A stretch of 64,000 bases of DNA from Verrucomicrobiales bacterium (GCA_002715965.1 PBAL01000020.1:160861-224860); one strand, 5' to 3'; counted from the stretch's first letter, positions 27,671 through 36,762 are shown. The notes: generated by a model from the sequence alone, not told the origin. Translations and numbers: made by a program.

Positions 27671-27914
27671 CAAAGACCCCGACTGCATCGGGGCTGGTGG
27701 ACACAGATGAACACAGATGACTGTGTGAAGATGCGTGTTGGTGAAGTGAGGTCGATTCGATGCTTTTTGAAAAACCGACTGCGTAATTCGTACGGATCCT
27801 GTGACATGGCGCGCCAAGTCGGGGCTTAGCCTGCCAGCCGAATCTACGTTTCGGATGCGGCGCATTCGCTCGGTCCAGAATCTGTGTCCATCTGTGTCCA
27901 TCTGTGGTTTCACT
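27671..27914. repeat. Repeat element between truB and the VanZ-like gene
   Basis: A gene-free interval between truB and the VanZ-like gene. It is bounded by inverted copies of an ACACAGATG-based repeat: GGACACAGATGAACACAGAT at 27699-27718 and its reverse form TCTGTGTCCATCTGTGTCCA at 27881-27900, followed by TCTGTGGTTT. A further hairpin, CCCCGA-CTGCA-TCGGGG, lies at 27677-27693; on the minus strand it is followed only by TCTTT, so it is at best a weak terminator. It ends one base before the truB stop codon. The same repeats bound the element on the other side of truB. Confidence 0.75.
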
Positions 27915-28727
27915 TCAGGATTGGACGAGTTTGAGGATGGGAATGACCTTTTGCTCGAGTCCCGTCGCGTCGAGTTTGAGGATTTCGTCGAGGAGGCTGG
28001 CTTGTTCGACCTTGAGATCGCCGGACGCGGTTCGGCGCAGGGCGCTGAGGTGTGCTCCGCAGCCGATCTTCTCGCCGAGTTCGTGCGCCAGTGAACGGAC
28101 GTAGGTGCCCTTGGTGCAGACGACGGTACAGCGGCCAAGTGGTTCTTCGTAATGATCGAAGGCGTACTTGTAGACGTGGATAAGTTTGGGTTCACGTTCC
28201 ACTTCCTTGCCTTTGCGCGCGAGTTTGTAGAGGGGAACCCCGTCTTTTTTCACGGCGGAGACCATGGGGGGGACCTGCATCTGGTCGCCGGTGAAGGTCT
28301 TGGCCTGTTCGTTGATCTGATCGAGCGTCAGTGGAGGAACTGGAAGGCTGCCGGTCAGTTCGCCGTCGGCGTCGTAGCTGTCTGTGGTCTCACCGAATTT
28401 GACCTCGCCCTCGTAGATCTTGTCGTCGGCCATGAGCTTGTTGGACAGTTTGGTGGCCTTGCCAAGCAGCAGGACCAGGAGGCCGGTGGCGTTTGGATCC
28501 AGCGTTCCGGAGTGGCCAACCTTCTTGAGCTTGAAATGGCCGCGGACTTTGGCGACGACGTCGTGCGAGGTCCAGCCGACGGGTTTATCGATCAACAGTG
28601 CGCCGTCGAGGGGACCGAATTCGGTGAGGGAGGATTTTCTTGGATAGGAGGGTTTAGGCAACGGGCGGAGTGGGTTGTTCGTTTTGATTAAGAATTGGTA
28701 AAACCACAGATGGACACAGATGAACAC
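27915..28727 (-). CDS. truB: tRNA pseudouridine(55) synthase
   Basis: Converts U55 in the T-loop of tRNAs to pseudouridine. Motifs: GALLIDKPVGWTSHDVV, KKVGHSGTLDPNATGLL (the catalytic Asp is in the GTLDP phrase), KIYEGEVKFGETTDSYDADG, MVSAVKKDGVPLYKLARKG, and CTKGTYVRSLAHELGEKIGCGAHL. The start is a real problem. The longest frame begins at GTG 28727, inside an interspersed repeat (translated as MFICVHLWF). The only later start before the conserved region is TTG 28661, without an obvious ribosome-binding site. Repeat copies flank the gene on both sides. The position between nrnA and ribF is the usual one. Confidence 0.95.
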   Translation of the reverse strand: MFICVHLWFYQFLIKTNNPLRPLPKPSYPRKSSLTEFGPLDGALLIDKPVGWTSHDVVAKVRGHFKLKKVGHSGTLDPNATGLLVLLLGKATKLSNKLMADDKIYEGEVKFGETTDSYDADGELTGSLPVPPLTLDQINEQAKTFTGDQMQVPPMVSAVKKDGVPLYKLARKGKEVEREPKLIHVYKYAFDHYEEPLGRCTVVCTKGTYVRSLAHELGEKIGCGAHLSALRRTASGDLKVEQASLLDEILKLDATGLEQKVIPILKLVQS

Positions 28728-29112
28728 AGATGGGCGGACAGTGTGCGGTGTTCATTTGGAGTTGGGGCACTGATTCGGGATTGAGAGCTTTCTCCTTCAC
28801 CCCATCCCTCTCCCGTCAGGATAAGGGGATAAAAATACGGAGCCCGCCAACGAACGTGTGGATTGCTCGCACAGTAGCCCGGGTTCCCGGATCTGCAGGC
28901 CGTGATTCGCCGACGCGGGCTGGGAACTTTCGAAATCGATTGTTTGCAGTTGCCAGCCCTGCAGGTCTGGAGATCCGCGCTACCTCCCGACCGACGCCTC
29001 CCACGTTTGCGGCCTCCATGCCGAATGCAGAGCGTCATTTGTTTCTCCTCACGTCGGCTGCTACCAGGAACTGGCAACCCAGATCTGTGTTCATCTGTGT
29101 CCATCTGTGGTT
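28701..29112. repeat. Composite repeat element upstream of truB
   Basis: The 399 bases between the truB and nrnA genes hold no gene but several repeats. At the truB end is ACCACAGATGGACACAGATG (28703-28722) followed by AACACAGATGGG. At the nrnA end is its inverse, ending TCTGTGTCCATCTGTGGTT (to 29112). Within them lie a partial TTCTCCTTCACC hairpin-family copy (28783-28820) and the ACGTCGGCTGCTAC repeat (about 29049-29064). The interval thus looks like nested or clustered insertion of at least three repeat families. Its truB-side end overlaps the annotated N-terminus of truB. Confidence 0.75.
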
Positions 29113-29126
29113 GAGTTGCCCCGGGG

Positions 29127-30131
29127 TTATTTCCCGTTCTTGGGTTTGCTGAGGGCGTCGACGGCTTCGCGGCAGGCCTTGATGACCTTGCGTTGGATGG
29201 TCGCGGGTTTGCCCTGGATGCGGGCGCCGGCGGCTGCATGGTGGCCGCCTCCACCGAATTGCGAGGCGATCTTGTTGACGAGGAGCCGTTTGTTCTTCGA
29301 ACGAAGGCTGATGCGGATGAGCTCGGGTTCGATTTCCTCGAAGACGCAGGCAATGATGACCGGGTCCATGTCGCGGAGGTGATCGATGAGGCCTTCGCTG
29401 TCGGCGTGGCTGGCTCCGGAGCGGGTGAAGTGTTCTTTCTTCAGCCAGAAGTAGGCGACCTGGTTTTCGTGGGTCAGCTTGAAGTTGTTGAACAGAAGGC
29501 GCATGAGGCGCACGCGGCAAAGGGGATAGGACTGGTAGACCTCTTCGCAAACCTTGCTGAGATTGGCGCCTTGTTCGACAAGTTCGGCCGCAGTGCGATA
29601 TGTTTCCGGCTTGGTGGTCGGGTACATGAAGGAGCCGGTATCAGTCGAAGTAGCGGTGAACAGGCAGGTGGCGATGGCGGGACTGATTTCCCAATTGGCA
29701 TGGGTGCAGAGGTCGTAGATCAGTTCTCCGGTCGAGGGTTTCTTGCTGTTGACCCAGTTGAGATCGCCATAGCGGGTGTTGCCGGTATGATGATCGATGT
29801 TGATCATGATCTTACGGTCGCCGATGCAGTTGCCGGTTTCGCCGAGTCTGTCTGCGGAGGCGCAATCGGTGGCGATGACGCAATCGAAGGTCTGGCCGGG
29901 TTCGGGCTTCTGCATGAGGTTGTTCGGCACCAGGAATTCGAGTTTCGATGGGACGTCGTCCTGATTCCAGCAGACGACTTTCTTGCCCTGGCTTTTGAGG
30001 GCGAGGGCGAGTCCGATTTGGGAACCGATGCAGTCGCCATCCGGGCGGATGTGGCCGACCACACAGAAGCTCTCATGCTGGTCGATCTGCTCAAGGATCT
30101 CGTCCTGAATCTGGATGTGGTTGGTGTTCAT
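29127..30131 (-). CDS. nrnA: DHH family nanoRNase / pAp phosphatase
   Basis: A DHH-DHHA1 phosphoesterase, expected to degrade 2-5 nt RNAs and to dephosphorylate pAp. Metal-binding motifs are seen in order: VGHIRPDGDCIGSQ, VIATDCASADR, MINIDHHTGN (the DHH motif) and TATSTDTGSFMY. The C-terminal DHHA1 domain carries QFGGGGHHAAAGARI. The length of 334 residues is typical. It starts inside the stop of rbfA (four-base overlap ATGA), as usual in the infB-rbfA-nrnA-truB operon. The repeat-rich gap downstream separates it from truB. Confidence 0.95.
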   Translation of the reverse strand: MNTNHIQIQDEILEQIDQHESFCVVGHIRPDGDCIGSQIGLALALKSQGKKVVCWNQDDVPSKLEFLVPNNLMQKPEPGQTFDCVIATDCASADRLGETGNCIGDRKIMINIDHHTGNTRYGDLNWVNSKKPSTGELIYDLCTHANWEISPAIATCLFTATSTDTGSFMYPTTKPETYRTAAELVEQGANLSKVCEEVYQSYPLCRVRLMRLLFNNFKLTHENQVAYFWLKKEHFTRSGASHADSEGLIDHLRDMDPVIIACVFEEIEPELIRISLRSKNKRLLVNKIASQFGGGGHHAAAGARIQGKPATIQRKVIKACREAVDALSKPKNGK

Positions 30132-30484
30132 TCCTCGTCGGACTCGTGTTCGAGTTCCTCGATGATGTCCAATACACGGTTGCCACGTTCGACGGATTCG
30201 TCGAGTCGGAAGCGAAGAACTGGTGTGTTCTTGAGAACGACTTCCCGGGCCATTTCGAATTGTATCTGTTTGCGGTCTTCGCCAAGCCGATTGAGGGCGC
30301 GCTTCTTTTGGTCTTCGTTGCCGACGACACCGATGTAGACCGTGCCGAGCGTGAGGTCCTTGGACACGTCCACGTCATTGACGGTGATGAGCCCGAGGTC
30401 GCCCGGGGGGTAATGCCGGCGAATGATTTCGCCGAGGGTGCGCTTGAGAAGCTCGCGCACCCGTTCGATGCGGATGCCTGCCAT
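30128..30484 (-). CDS. rbfA: 30S ribosome-binding factor A
   Basis: A small KH-fold protein that helps late maturation of the 30S subunit and cold growth. The 118-residue sequence has the family pattern: RIERVRELLKRTLGEIIRR, then DVDVSKDLTLGTVYIGV and LNRLGEDRKQIQFEMAREV, followed by VLRFRLDESVERGNRVLDII near the end. It sits three bases after infB and overlaps nrnA by four bases, which supports one message and coupled translation. Confidence 0.95.
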   Translation of the reverse strand: MAGIRIERVRELLKRTLGEIIRRHYPPGDLGLITVNDVDVSKDLTLGTVYIGVVGNEDQKKRALNRLGEDRKQIQFEMAREVVLKNTPVLRFRLDESVERGNRVLDIIEELEHESDEE

Positions 30485-30487
30485 GGA

Positions 30488-32878
30488 TTACAGGGTCTGT
30501 TTTACCGCCTCAACGGTGTAACACTCGATCGTGTCGCCTTCTTTGAAATCGTCAAAACCGCTCACGCGAATACCGCACTCCAGCCCGGAGCGGATTTCGT
30601 TTACTTCCTCCTGGAAGCGCCGGAGCGTCAGCGTAATGCCTTCATACATGAGATCGCCACGGCGCAGGACGCGAACTTTGCCCCGGCTGATTCGTCCGCT
30701 TTTGACGAAGCAACCGGCGACCGTTCCGCCCTTGGAAAGGTCGAACAACTGTCGAACTTCCGCGACGCCCGTGGTGACGTCCTTCTCGATGGGCGGCAGG
30801 AGACCGGCCATCGCGTCTTTCACTTCATCGATCAGTTCGTAGATGATTGCGTAAAGTTTGATCTGCACAGCCTCGCGCTTGGCCACGGCATTGACGCCGG
30901 TGTCAATGCGCGTGTGGAAGCCGAGGATGATCGCCTGGGATGCGGAGGCGAGCAGGACGTCGGATTCGGTGATGGTTCCGACGGCATTGTGGATGACCTC
31001 GAGCTGGACTTTGTCGCTCTCGATCTTGTTGAGCGCATCCACGATGGCTTCGACGGATCCCTGGGTGTCGGCCTTGACGACGACCTTGAGTCCTTGTGCC
31101 TGGTCGGCAGCGGTCTGTTTGAAAATGTCGGTGAGTGTAAATTTCGGCCGGCGTTCCTCGATCTCGCGCTGCTTGGCTTCTTCGTTTCGTTCCTCGACGA
31201 GGTTGCGGGCTTCCTTCTCCTTCTTGACGACGCTGAATTCGTCGCCGGCGGAGGGAACACCGTTGAGGCCGAGGACTTTCACTGCATAGGAGGGCTCGGC
31301 TTTCTTGAGGCGCTCGCCTTCTTCATTGATGAGCGCGCGGACACGGCCGTAATTCCGGCCACAGATCATGATGTCTCCAACCTTGAGCGTTCCTTTGCGA
31401 ACCAGCACGGTCGCGGTCGGTCCACCGGGTTGGAGTCCGGATTCGATGACGTTGCCGACGGCTTGGCGGTTCGGATTGGCCTTGAGTTCGAGAAGTTCAG
31501 CCTGCAGGAGAATCATCTCCAGCAGCTTGGGAACGTTGTCGCCCTTGAGTGCGGATACTTCGACAAATATCGTCTCTCCGCCCCAGTCGTCGGGAGTGAG
31601 TCCGGCTTCCTGAAGCTGCTGGCGACACTGCATGGTGTTCGCGCTGGGATGATCGCACTTGTTCAGCGCGACAATGATCGGAACTTCGGCAGCCTTGGCG
31701 TGACTGAGTGCTTCCTGGGTCTGCGGTTTGACGCCGTCGTCCGCGCCGACCACGAGAATCACGATGTCAGTGACATCCGCACCGCGGGCGCGCATCGCGC
31801 TGAAGGCCGCGTGTCCCGGGGTGTCAAGGAAGGTGAGTTGTTCCAGTCGCTTCTTGTTCTCTGGATGGGGAACGGAAATGGTGTAGGCGCCAATATGCTG
31901 GGTAATGCCACCGGCCTCGCCTTTGACGACGCTGGCATTGCGGATGGTGTCCAGCAGAGTTGTTTTGCCGTGGTCGACGTGCCCCATGATCGTGACCACT
32001 GGCGGGCGCGGTTTGAGGTCCTTTTCGTCGTCGTCGTGATCGAGTTTGACCACCTTCTTGACGACGCGATGACCTTCTCCCTTGGCTCGCTTTTCGAGTT
32101 CGAACTTGAATCCGTTCTTCGCGCAAAGCTGGGCTGCGACTTCTTCATCAATCGCCTGATTGACGTTGGCGAAGACGTTGAAGGTCTTCGTGAGGTCGGC
32201 GATGATCTGAAAGGGCTTGCGATTTATCTTGGCCGCAAGGTCGCGGACGATGATCGGCGGTTTCATGATCACGACCTTCGCGTCTTTGGCCGCAGTGAAC
32301 TTGGGAACCTTTGGCTTGGCCGGTTTCGAGGACGAATCTGCTTTCGCGTCGTCCCTTTTATCCTTCCTCTTGTCGCGCTCGTGCGTGGCGGGCCGCCGCG
32401 GGCCGAACCCGGAAAGATCAATGCGCCCGACGAGTTTGCCGACATCGGATTCGGCCTCTGGATCTGGTTCGGGTCCTGGTTCTGGCTCGCTTTTTTGTTC
32501 CGGTTCTGCTGCCAGTGCGGGTTCAGCTTCCTCCGCCGGTGCTTCGGTTTCGCTCTCGCTTTCGGCTGCCGGTGCCTCGACTTCCGCAGGTTGTTCAGCG
32601 GGATCTTCCTCCGGAGGAGGTTCTTCTTGCTTGATGATCTTGACGACCGGTTCGGCAGGTTTCGTCTCGGCGGGCTTTTCCTCTGCCTTGGGTTCTTCTT
32701 CGGTCTCGGGTGGCCCGATCTTCTTCTGAATCTCTTCCTCGACGTACTCGGCCGTGATCTTGTCCAGCGAGCTGGACGCGACCTTGGCGTTTTCAATGCC
32801 CATTTCCTTGGCATGCGCGAGCACTTCCTTGCTGGGGATTCCAAGTTTTCGGGCAATATCGTAGATGCGTACGGGCAT
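30488..32878 (-). CDS. infB: Translation initiation factor IF-2
   Basis: The GTPase that brings initiator tRNA to the 30S subunit. The start [20 protein letters not shown] is the IF2N domain. Residues about 55-230 form a low-complexity E/A/P/K linker, as usual. The G domain begins near residue 290 with [19 protein letters not shown] (G1), the switch segment [28 protein letters not shown] (G3) and ALNKCDHP (G4). The C-terminal part holds IF2 domains II-IV, ending [20 protein letters not shown]. The length of 796 residues is normal. It lies between nusA and rbfA in the conserved order. Confidence 0.98.
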   Translation of the reverse strand: MPVRIYDIARKLGIPSKEVLAHAKEMGIENAKVASSSLDKITAEYVEEEIQKKIGPPETEEEPKAEEKPAETKPAEPVVKIIKQEEPPPEEDPAEQPAEVEAPAAESESETEAPAEEAEPALAAEPEQKSEPEPGPEPDPEAESDVGKLVGRIDLSGFGPRRPATHERDKRKDKRDDAKADSSSKPAKPKVPKFTAAKDAKVVIMKPPIIVRDLAAKINRKPFQIIADLTKTFNVFANVNQAIDEEVAAQLCAKNGFKFELEKRAKGEGHRVVKKVVKLDHDDDEKDLKPRPPVVTIMGHVDHGKTTLLDTIRNASVVKGEAGGITQHIGAYTISVPHPENKKRLEQLTFLDTPGHAAFSAMRARGADVTDIVILVVGADDGVKPQTQEALSHAKAAEVPIIVALNKCDHPSANTMQCRQQLQEAGLTPDDWGGETIFVEVSALKGDNVPKLLEMILLQAELLELKANPNRQAVGNVIESGLQPGGPTATVLVRKGTLKVGDIMICGRNYGRVRALINEEGERLKKAEPSYAVKVLGLNGVPSAGDEFSVVKKEKEARNLVEERNEEAKQREIEERRPKFTLTDIFKQTAADQAQGLKVVVKADTQGSVEAIVDALNKIESDKVQLEVIHNAVGTITESDVLLASASQAIILGFHTRIDTGVNAVAKREAVQIKLYAIIYELIDEVKDAMAGLLPPIEKDVTTGVAEVRQLFDLSKGGTVAGCFVKSGRISRGKVRVLRRGDLMYEGITLTLRRFQEEVNEIRSGLECGIRVSGFDDFKEGDTIECYTVEAVKQTL

Positions 32879-32919
32879 AAAAATTCTTGTTCCCCTTCAA
32901 TGGGGTTTCCGCTTGGCGG

Positions 32920-34203
32920 CTATTCGGTCGGGTCCGACGAGTCGGTCAGTTTCTGGTCGCGCTTGGCAAGTTCCTGCGTCACCGCGTCAATGATGCTGGC
33001 GGCCTGTTCGCCGATGCCGTCGATGTCGACGAGGTCTTCGGCTTCGACCTGGGTCAAATCTTCCAAGGCATGGAATCCGGCTTCGACCAGCGTGGTTGCG
33101 AGTTCGGGTGAAATTCCGGGGACCGCTGCAAAGGCCTGGGCGGCTTCGGCGATCTTGTCCTCGACGCTTTGGGCAGCGGACTGCTTGGCCTCAATGTTGA
33201 CCTGCCAGCCGGTGAGGCGGGAGGCGAGGCGGGCGTTCTGGCCGCGCTTGCCGATGGTGAGGGAAAGCTGGTCTTCCTGAACGAGGATCTTCACCGCCCG
33301 GTTTTCGTCGTCGATCTCAAAGCTGTCGAGCTGAGCGGGGGCAAGGGCATTGGTCAGGTAGGTCTGGATATGCGAGTCCCACTTGATGATGTCCATCTTC
33401 TCGTTGTTCAGCTCGCGAACAATGTTCTTCACACGTTGACCGCGAAGGCCGACGCAGGCACCGACGGGATCGACCTTGAGGTCCGTGCTGTAGACAGCGA
33501 GTTTGGTCCGGAACCCCGGCTCGCGGGCAATGCTCTTGATTTCTACCGTGCCGTTGGAGATTTCAGAGACCTCGAGGGAAAATAACTTCTCGACAAATGC
33601 CGGTGCAGCGCGGGAAAGGATGATTTCCGGGCCGTAATTGGTGTTTTCAACAGCTTTTACGTAGCAGCGAATCCGCTCACCGGGTTGGTATTCTTCGGTG
33701 GGAACGCGTTCGCGATTGGGAAGAAGGGCCTCGTAGCGACCAAGATCGATAACCACGTCGGAGCGTTCGAAGCGACGGACCACTCCACTGACAATGTCGC
33801 CGGTACGATCCTTGAATTCGTCGTAAATGAGGGCTTTCTCCGCCTTGCGGACGTGCATCAGCAAGGATTGCTTGGCGTATTGGGCAGCAATTCGTCCAAA
33901 GTTCTGGGGTGTCACTTCAACTTCAATATCATCCCCAATTTGCGCGTCTATATTGATTCTTTTCGCATCTTTAACGTTAATCTGATCGTGACTGGAAATC
34001 ACGTTTTCCGAGACGATCAAGCTCGCCCAAGCCTTGATGTCACCATTCTTGGGATCAATCGTGCAGCGCAGATCGCGCGCCGGGCCAATCGCCTTTTTTG
34101 CAGCCGCAACGAGGGACTCCTCGACGGCCTTGATCAGCGTGTCCTTGCTGATGCCCTTCTCTTTTTCCCAATACTCTAAAACCGCAATAAACTCTTCATT
34201 CAT
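32920..34203 (-). CDS. nusA: Transcription termination/antitermination factor NusA
   Basis: Binds RNA polymerase and nascent RNA, and controls pausing and termination. ATG 34203 gives MNEEFIAVLEYWEKEKGI, the family N-terminus; 427 residues follow. The S1 domain is near residues 125-195 (GDIVSGVVRRFERSDVVIDLG), then tandem KH domains (VGACVGLRGQRVKNIVRELNN and QLSLTIGKRGQNARLASRLTG). A C-terminal helix-hairpin-helix stretch (about 360-410) includes LVEAGFHALEDL and VDIDGIGEQAA. The infB gene follows. No rimP gene is found upstream; instead the next gene is divergent, and a terminator-like hairpin lies in the leader. Confidence 0.96.
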   Translation of the reverse strand: MNEEFIAVLEYWEKEKGISKDTLIKAVEESLVAAAKKAIGPARDLRCTIDPKNGDIKAWASLIVSENVISSHDQINVKDAKRINIDAQIGDDIEVEVTPQNFGRIAAQYAKQSLLMHVRKAEKALIYDEFKDRTGDIVSGVVRRFERSDVVIDLGRYEALLPNRERVPTEEYQPGERIRCYVKAVENTNYGPEIILSRAAPAFVEKLFSLEVSEISNGTVEIKSIAREPGFRTKLAVYSTDLKVDPVGACVGLRGQRVKNIVRELNNEKMDIIKWDSHIQTYLTNALAPAQLDSFEIDDENRAVKILVQEDQLSLTIGKRGQNARLASRLTGWQVNIEAKQSAAQSVEDKIAEAAQAFAAVPGISPELATTLVEAGFHALEDLTQVEAEDLVDIDGIGEQAASIIDAVTQELAKRDQKLTDSSDPTE

Positions 34204-34236
34204 ACTTTCCGCCCGATGCATTGCTGCGACCGGGGT

Positions 34237-34264
34237 AAAAAAAAGCCGGATTGTGCATCCGACT
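34237..34264 (-). terminator. Terminator-like hairpin in the nusA leader
   Basis: On the minus strand AGTCGGAT, loop GCACA, ATCCGGCT form an eight-base-pair stem with one G-T pair, followed by eight T (34244-34237). It ends 33 bases before the nusA start. No minus-strand gene lies upstream, so it would act within the nusA 5' leader. A weaker hairpin (GCTGG...CCAGC) lies just before it. Confidence 0.7.
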
Positions 34265-34472
34265 CACCTGCTGGTAACCCCAGCCGATCGTTTGTCTGTG
34301 TAGACAATAGGGATTGGCCCTAGAAATGGTCAAGCGTGGATTTGGGACAAATATTGCAAACTCCAGCCTTCAGCCTCCAATCGGCTCGACACCGCACTTC
34401 ACCATCGTAAGTCCCGCTCTGTCAAAGTCTTACCTTTCAATTCCAACCTTTTTTGATAAGCCTTTTTCACAG

Positions 34473-35495
34473 ATGAAGGACCGTCTTTCCCGCGGTTGCC
34501 CCCCGACCAGTCGCGCGCGTTTTGGGTTGTATTGTGTGGCTGCAGTAGCAGTAGGGGCCGCGTTGATCGTTAAAGCCGGACTGGGCCAGGGAGCTCTCTC
34601 AGCAACGGCAAATTCCGGGGGTTCCACTTGGTACACGCCCTCTGCGTGGGATATAGGCCAAGTGCCGGACAATTTGTTTCAGACCTTCGACGTCTTTGTC
34701 ACCAACGCCAGCACCTTGGCACTCGACATCAGTCCGTCGATCAATTCGCTGGTCCTCAGCAATTCGAGCGCGCAGTCAATTTTGATATCGGGATTTGGAA
34801 ACGGGTTCACCTTCGGGAGGGGGCGATTGGGCGACAATGTGACAATCCAGTTGCAGTCAGGTCAGTTGACCGGAAACGCCACGATAGATAATTCGGTGAT
34901 CAACACCGATGGAAACTTCGATTTGTCCGCCGGTTCCATCAGCGCCGTCTCCGGCGTGGACGCTGCGACGGGTCGAAAACTCTGGAGCGTGCCGTGGAAG
35001 ACTCAATATGACGTGCACGCAGCCGACCCGGTTTTCTTTTCCCCGGGCAAGACCGTATTCGTGTCCTCCGGCTACAACGTTGGTGGCGCGATGATCCATA
35101 TCAACGGCGCCAACTCGCGCGCGCTATGGCGAAACAAGAACATGCTCAACCACTTCCACAGCTGTGTGTTGATCGGTGCAAACCTCTACGGAATCCACGG
35201 ACATGCGAACAAGACACCGGGGGAACTTCGCTGTCTCGACGCCCGCAACGGCCGTGTGCTCTGGCGTGAGCGCTCCACCGGATTGGGTGGCGTGACGGCA
35301 GCCGGCGGACACCTCATCTTCGGTGAAAAGGGCGCGTTGATGGTGGGCAAGGCTTCACCGGACGGCTTCCGCGCATCGGGTCGCACACAGGTATCAGGTG
35401 GTGCTTGCTGGACCGCGCCGGTCTTGGCGAACGGATTGATCTTCTGCCGAAACGGCAAGGGAGATGTGGTCTGCGTGGATGTGCGGGAGAGCTGA
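34473..35495 (+). CDS. Probable chimeric gene: beta-helix N-terminus joined to half of a PQQ-like propeller
   Basis: ATG 34473 begins MKDRLSRGCPPTSRARFG, then a hydrophobic segment (CVAAVAVGAALIVKAGL) as a signal or anchor. Residues about 38-160 are low in charge and rich in S, T, N and G with short strands (LVLSNSSAQSILISGFGNGF), as in autotransporter-type repeat passengers. From about residue 163 (base 34960) the style changes sharply to a PQQ-like propeller: VDAATGRKLWSVPWKTQYD, VFVSSGYNVGGAMI, GVTAAGGHLIFGEKGAL, ending GKGDVVCVDV. Only the C-terminal half of the usual 400-residue propeller protein is present. Either two genes fused by deletion, or a misassembly. Function as a unit is doubtful. 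Confidence 0.75.
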   Translation: MKDRLSRGCPPTSRARFGLYCVAAVAVGAALIVKAGLGQGALSATANSGGSTWYTPSAWDIGQVPDNLFQTFDVFVTNASTLALDISPSINSLVLSNSSAQSILISGFGNGFTFGRGRLGDNVTIQLQSGQLTGNATIDNSVINTDGNFDLSAGSISAVSGVDAATGRKLWSVPWKTQYDVHAADPVFFSPGKTVFVSSGYNVGGAMIHINGANSRALWRNKNMLNHFHSCVLIGANLYGIHGHANKTPGELRCLDARNGRVLWRERSTGLGGVTAAGGHLIFGEKGALMVGKASPDGFRASGRTQVSGGACWTAPVLANGLIFCRNGKGDVVCVDVRES

Positions 35496-35500
35496 CAGTT

Positions 35501-35532
35501 TTCAGATTCAAACTCCAAGCTTCAATTCTCAG
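35501..35532. repeat. AAACTCCAAG repeat, copy upstream of rnhC
   Basis: TTCAGATTCAAACTCCAAGC, then TTCAATTCTCAG, starts five bases after the previous stop codon. It resembles the stretch just after rnhC (36519-36551), which reads AACTCCAAGCCTCAAACTCC. Confidence 0.55.
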
Positions 35533-35556
35533 TTCCGACACCAACCGCATATCCCA

Positions 35557-36519
35557 ATGCCAGCACCCTCCACTTACACCTACAAACTCACGGAAGAACA
35601 AGGCGAGCAGCTGGAGGCCATTCTTCGCCGGACGAATTACAAGTTCAACGAAGTGCCCTACACACGCTTTGCCGCCAAGCGCGACAAGGTGAGCGTGGCG
35701 TTTTACACCAGCGGCAAACTGGTCGTTCAGGGGAAGGAAGCAAAGGAGTTTATCGAGTTTGTGTTGGAACCGGAGATTCTGTTGGAGGCACGGCTTGGTT
35801 ATGAGGATGTTTTGAATCCTGAGTTGCTCCTGCCACGCATCGGCGTGGATGAAAGCGGCAAGGGTGATTTTTTTGGTCCGCTTACGATCGCGGGCGTTTA
35901 CGTAAACGAATCCGTGGTCAAGGCCTGGCGCGAGCAGGACATCCGCGATTCGAAGAACATCTCGAGCGATAAGAAAATCGCGGACTATGCCGAGATCATT
36001 CAGAAGACCGAGGGCGTGGTTTACGACGTGGTGACCATCGGCAATGAAGCCTACAACCGCCTCTACACGAAAATGCGGAGCGTCAACAAAGTGCTGGCTT
36101 GGGGACATGCCCGCGTCATCGAAAATCTGATGGGCCGCCGTTACCAGATGGATCCGGAACCGGTCCGCGCGATCAGCGATCAATTCGCCTCGGACAAGGC
36201 GACGGTCGGCAAGGCGTTGATGCAGCTCGGACGTGAGATCGAATTGATCCAGCGCCACAAGGCGGAATCGGATCTCGCCGTGGCTGCAGCTTCAATCCTA
36301 GCGCGCCATGCCTTCGTGACAAAGCTGAAGGACCTGGGCACTCGGCACGAATTGGAGTTTCCGAAGGGCGCCTCCAAGCAAGTGGAAGCCGTCGGGAGGG
36401 AGTTCGTGGAACAGGAGGGGGCGGATGAACTTTCGAAGGTGGCCAAGATGCATTTTCGAACCAGCTATCGCGTTCGAGGATTGCCGGAGCCGGCGCGGAA
36501 GGAATGGAGGAAGAGGTGA
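35557..36519 (+). CDS. rnhC: Ribonuclease HIII
   Basis: Cleaves the RNA strand of RNA-DNA hybrids. The N-terminal TBP-like domain (about residues 1-85) has the RNase HIII style: FYTSGKLVVQGKEAKEFI. The catalytic domain starts PRIGVDESGKGDFFGPL, whose D-E-G motif is diagnostic; it continues with RDSKNISSDKKI and a Lys/Asp-rich second half. SDQFASDKA and the HKAESDLAVAAASILARHAF segment complete the acidic active site. The length of 320 residues is normal. The ATG at 35557 is preferred; the longer open frame from 35464 overlaps the previous gene. Repeats flank the gene on both sides. A housekeeping enzyme with no obvious link to its neighbours. Confidence 0.96.
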   Translation: MPAPSTYTYKLTEEQGEQLEAILRRTNYKFNEVPYTRFAAKRDKVSVAFYTSGKLVVQGKEAKEFIEFVLEPEILLEARLGYEDVLNPELLLPRIGVDESGKGDFFGPLTIAGVYVNESVVKAWREQDIRDSKNISSDKKIADYAEIIQKTEGVVYDVVTIGNEAYNRLYTKMRSVNKVLAWGHARVIENLMGRRYQMDPEPVRAISDQFASDKATVGKALMQLGREIELIQRHKAESDLAVAAASILARHAFVTKLKDLGTRHELEFPKGASKQVEAVGREFVEQEGADELSKVAKMHFRTSYRVRGLPEPARKEWRKR

Positions 36520-36704
36520 ACTCCAAGCCTCAAACTCCAAAATTCAAATGAACCCGCCCACCGTTATGGCCGCAGGTCTCCCATCCATTCTGGAGACCTT
36601 TGGTCAAGAGGGTGGAGCGGTCAGGAGACCACTCCACAACTCGGTTTGACGAATTGAAGTTTGGTCCTTGGAGCTTATTTGGAGTTTGAGGTTTGGAGCT
36701 TGCG
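36519..36704. repeat. Inverted AACTCCAA-type repeats enclosing a GGTCTCC hairpin
   Basis: The gap between rnhC and the MFS gene starts with AACTCCAAGCCTCAAACTCC (36520-36539) and ends with an inverse form containing TTTGGAGTTTGAGGTTTGGA (about 36678-36697). Between them is a GGTCTCC...GGAGACC hairpin (about 36574-36597) and GGAGACCACTCCACAAC (about 36624-36640), which also occurs, slightly changed, at 62910-62926. No gene is visible. Confidence 0.65.
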
Positions 36705-36762
36705 ATTTACCCCGCGCAACAGGTTGCATTGTCAACCCGCCACGCTAGCATCCGCGCATCCT

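Noticed and set aside
27671-29112. CRISPR-like array from repeated ACACAGATG units
   Set aside because: Units are short, partly inverted, directly adjacent and without regular unique spacers; no cas genes are nearby.
30146-33280. Plus-strand open frame of 1044 codons opposite infB and rbfA
   Set aside because: It is an antisense shadow of GC-rich genes; infB, rbfA and nusA motifs on the other strand are unmistakable.
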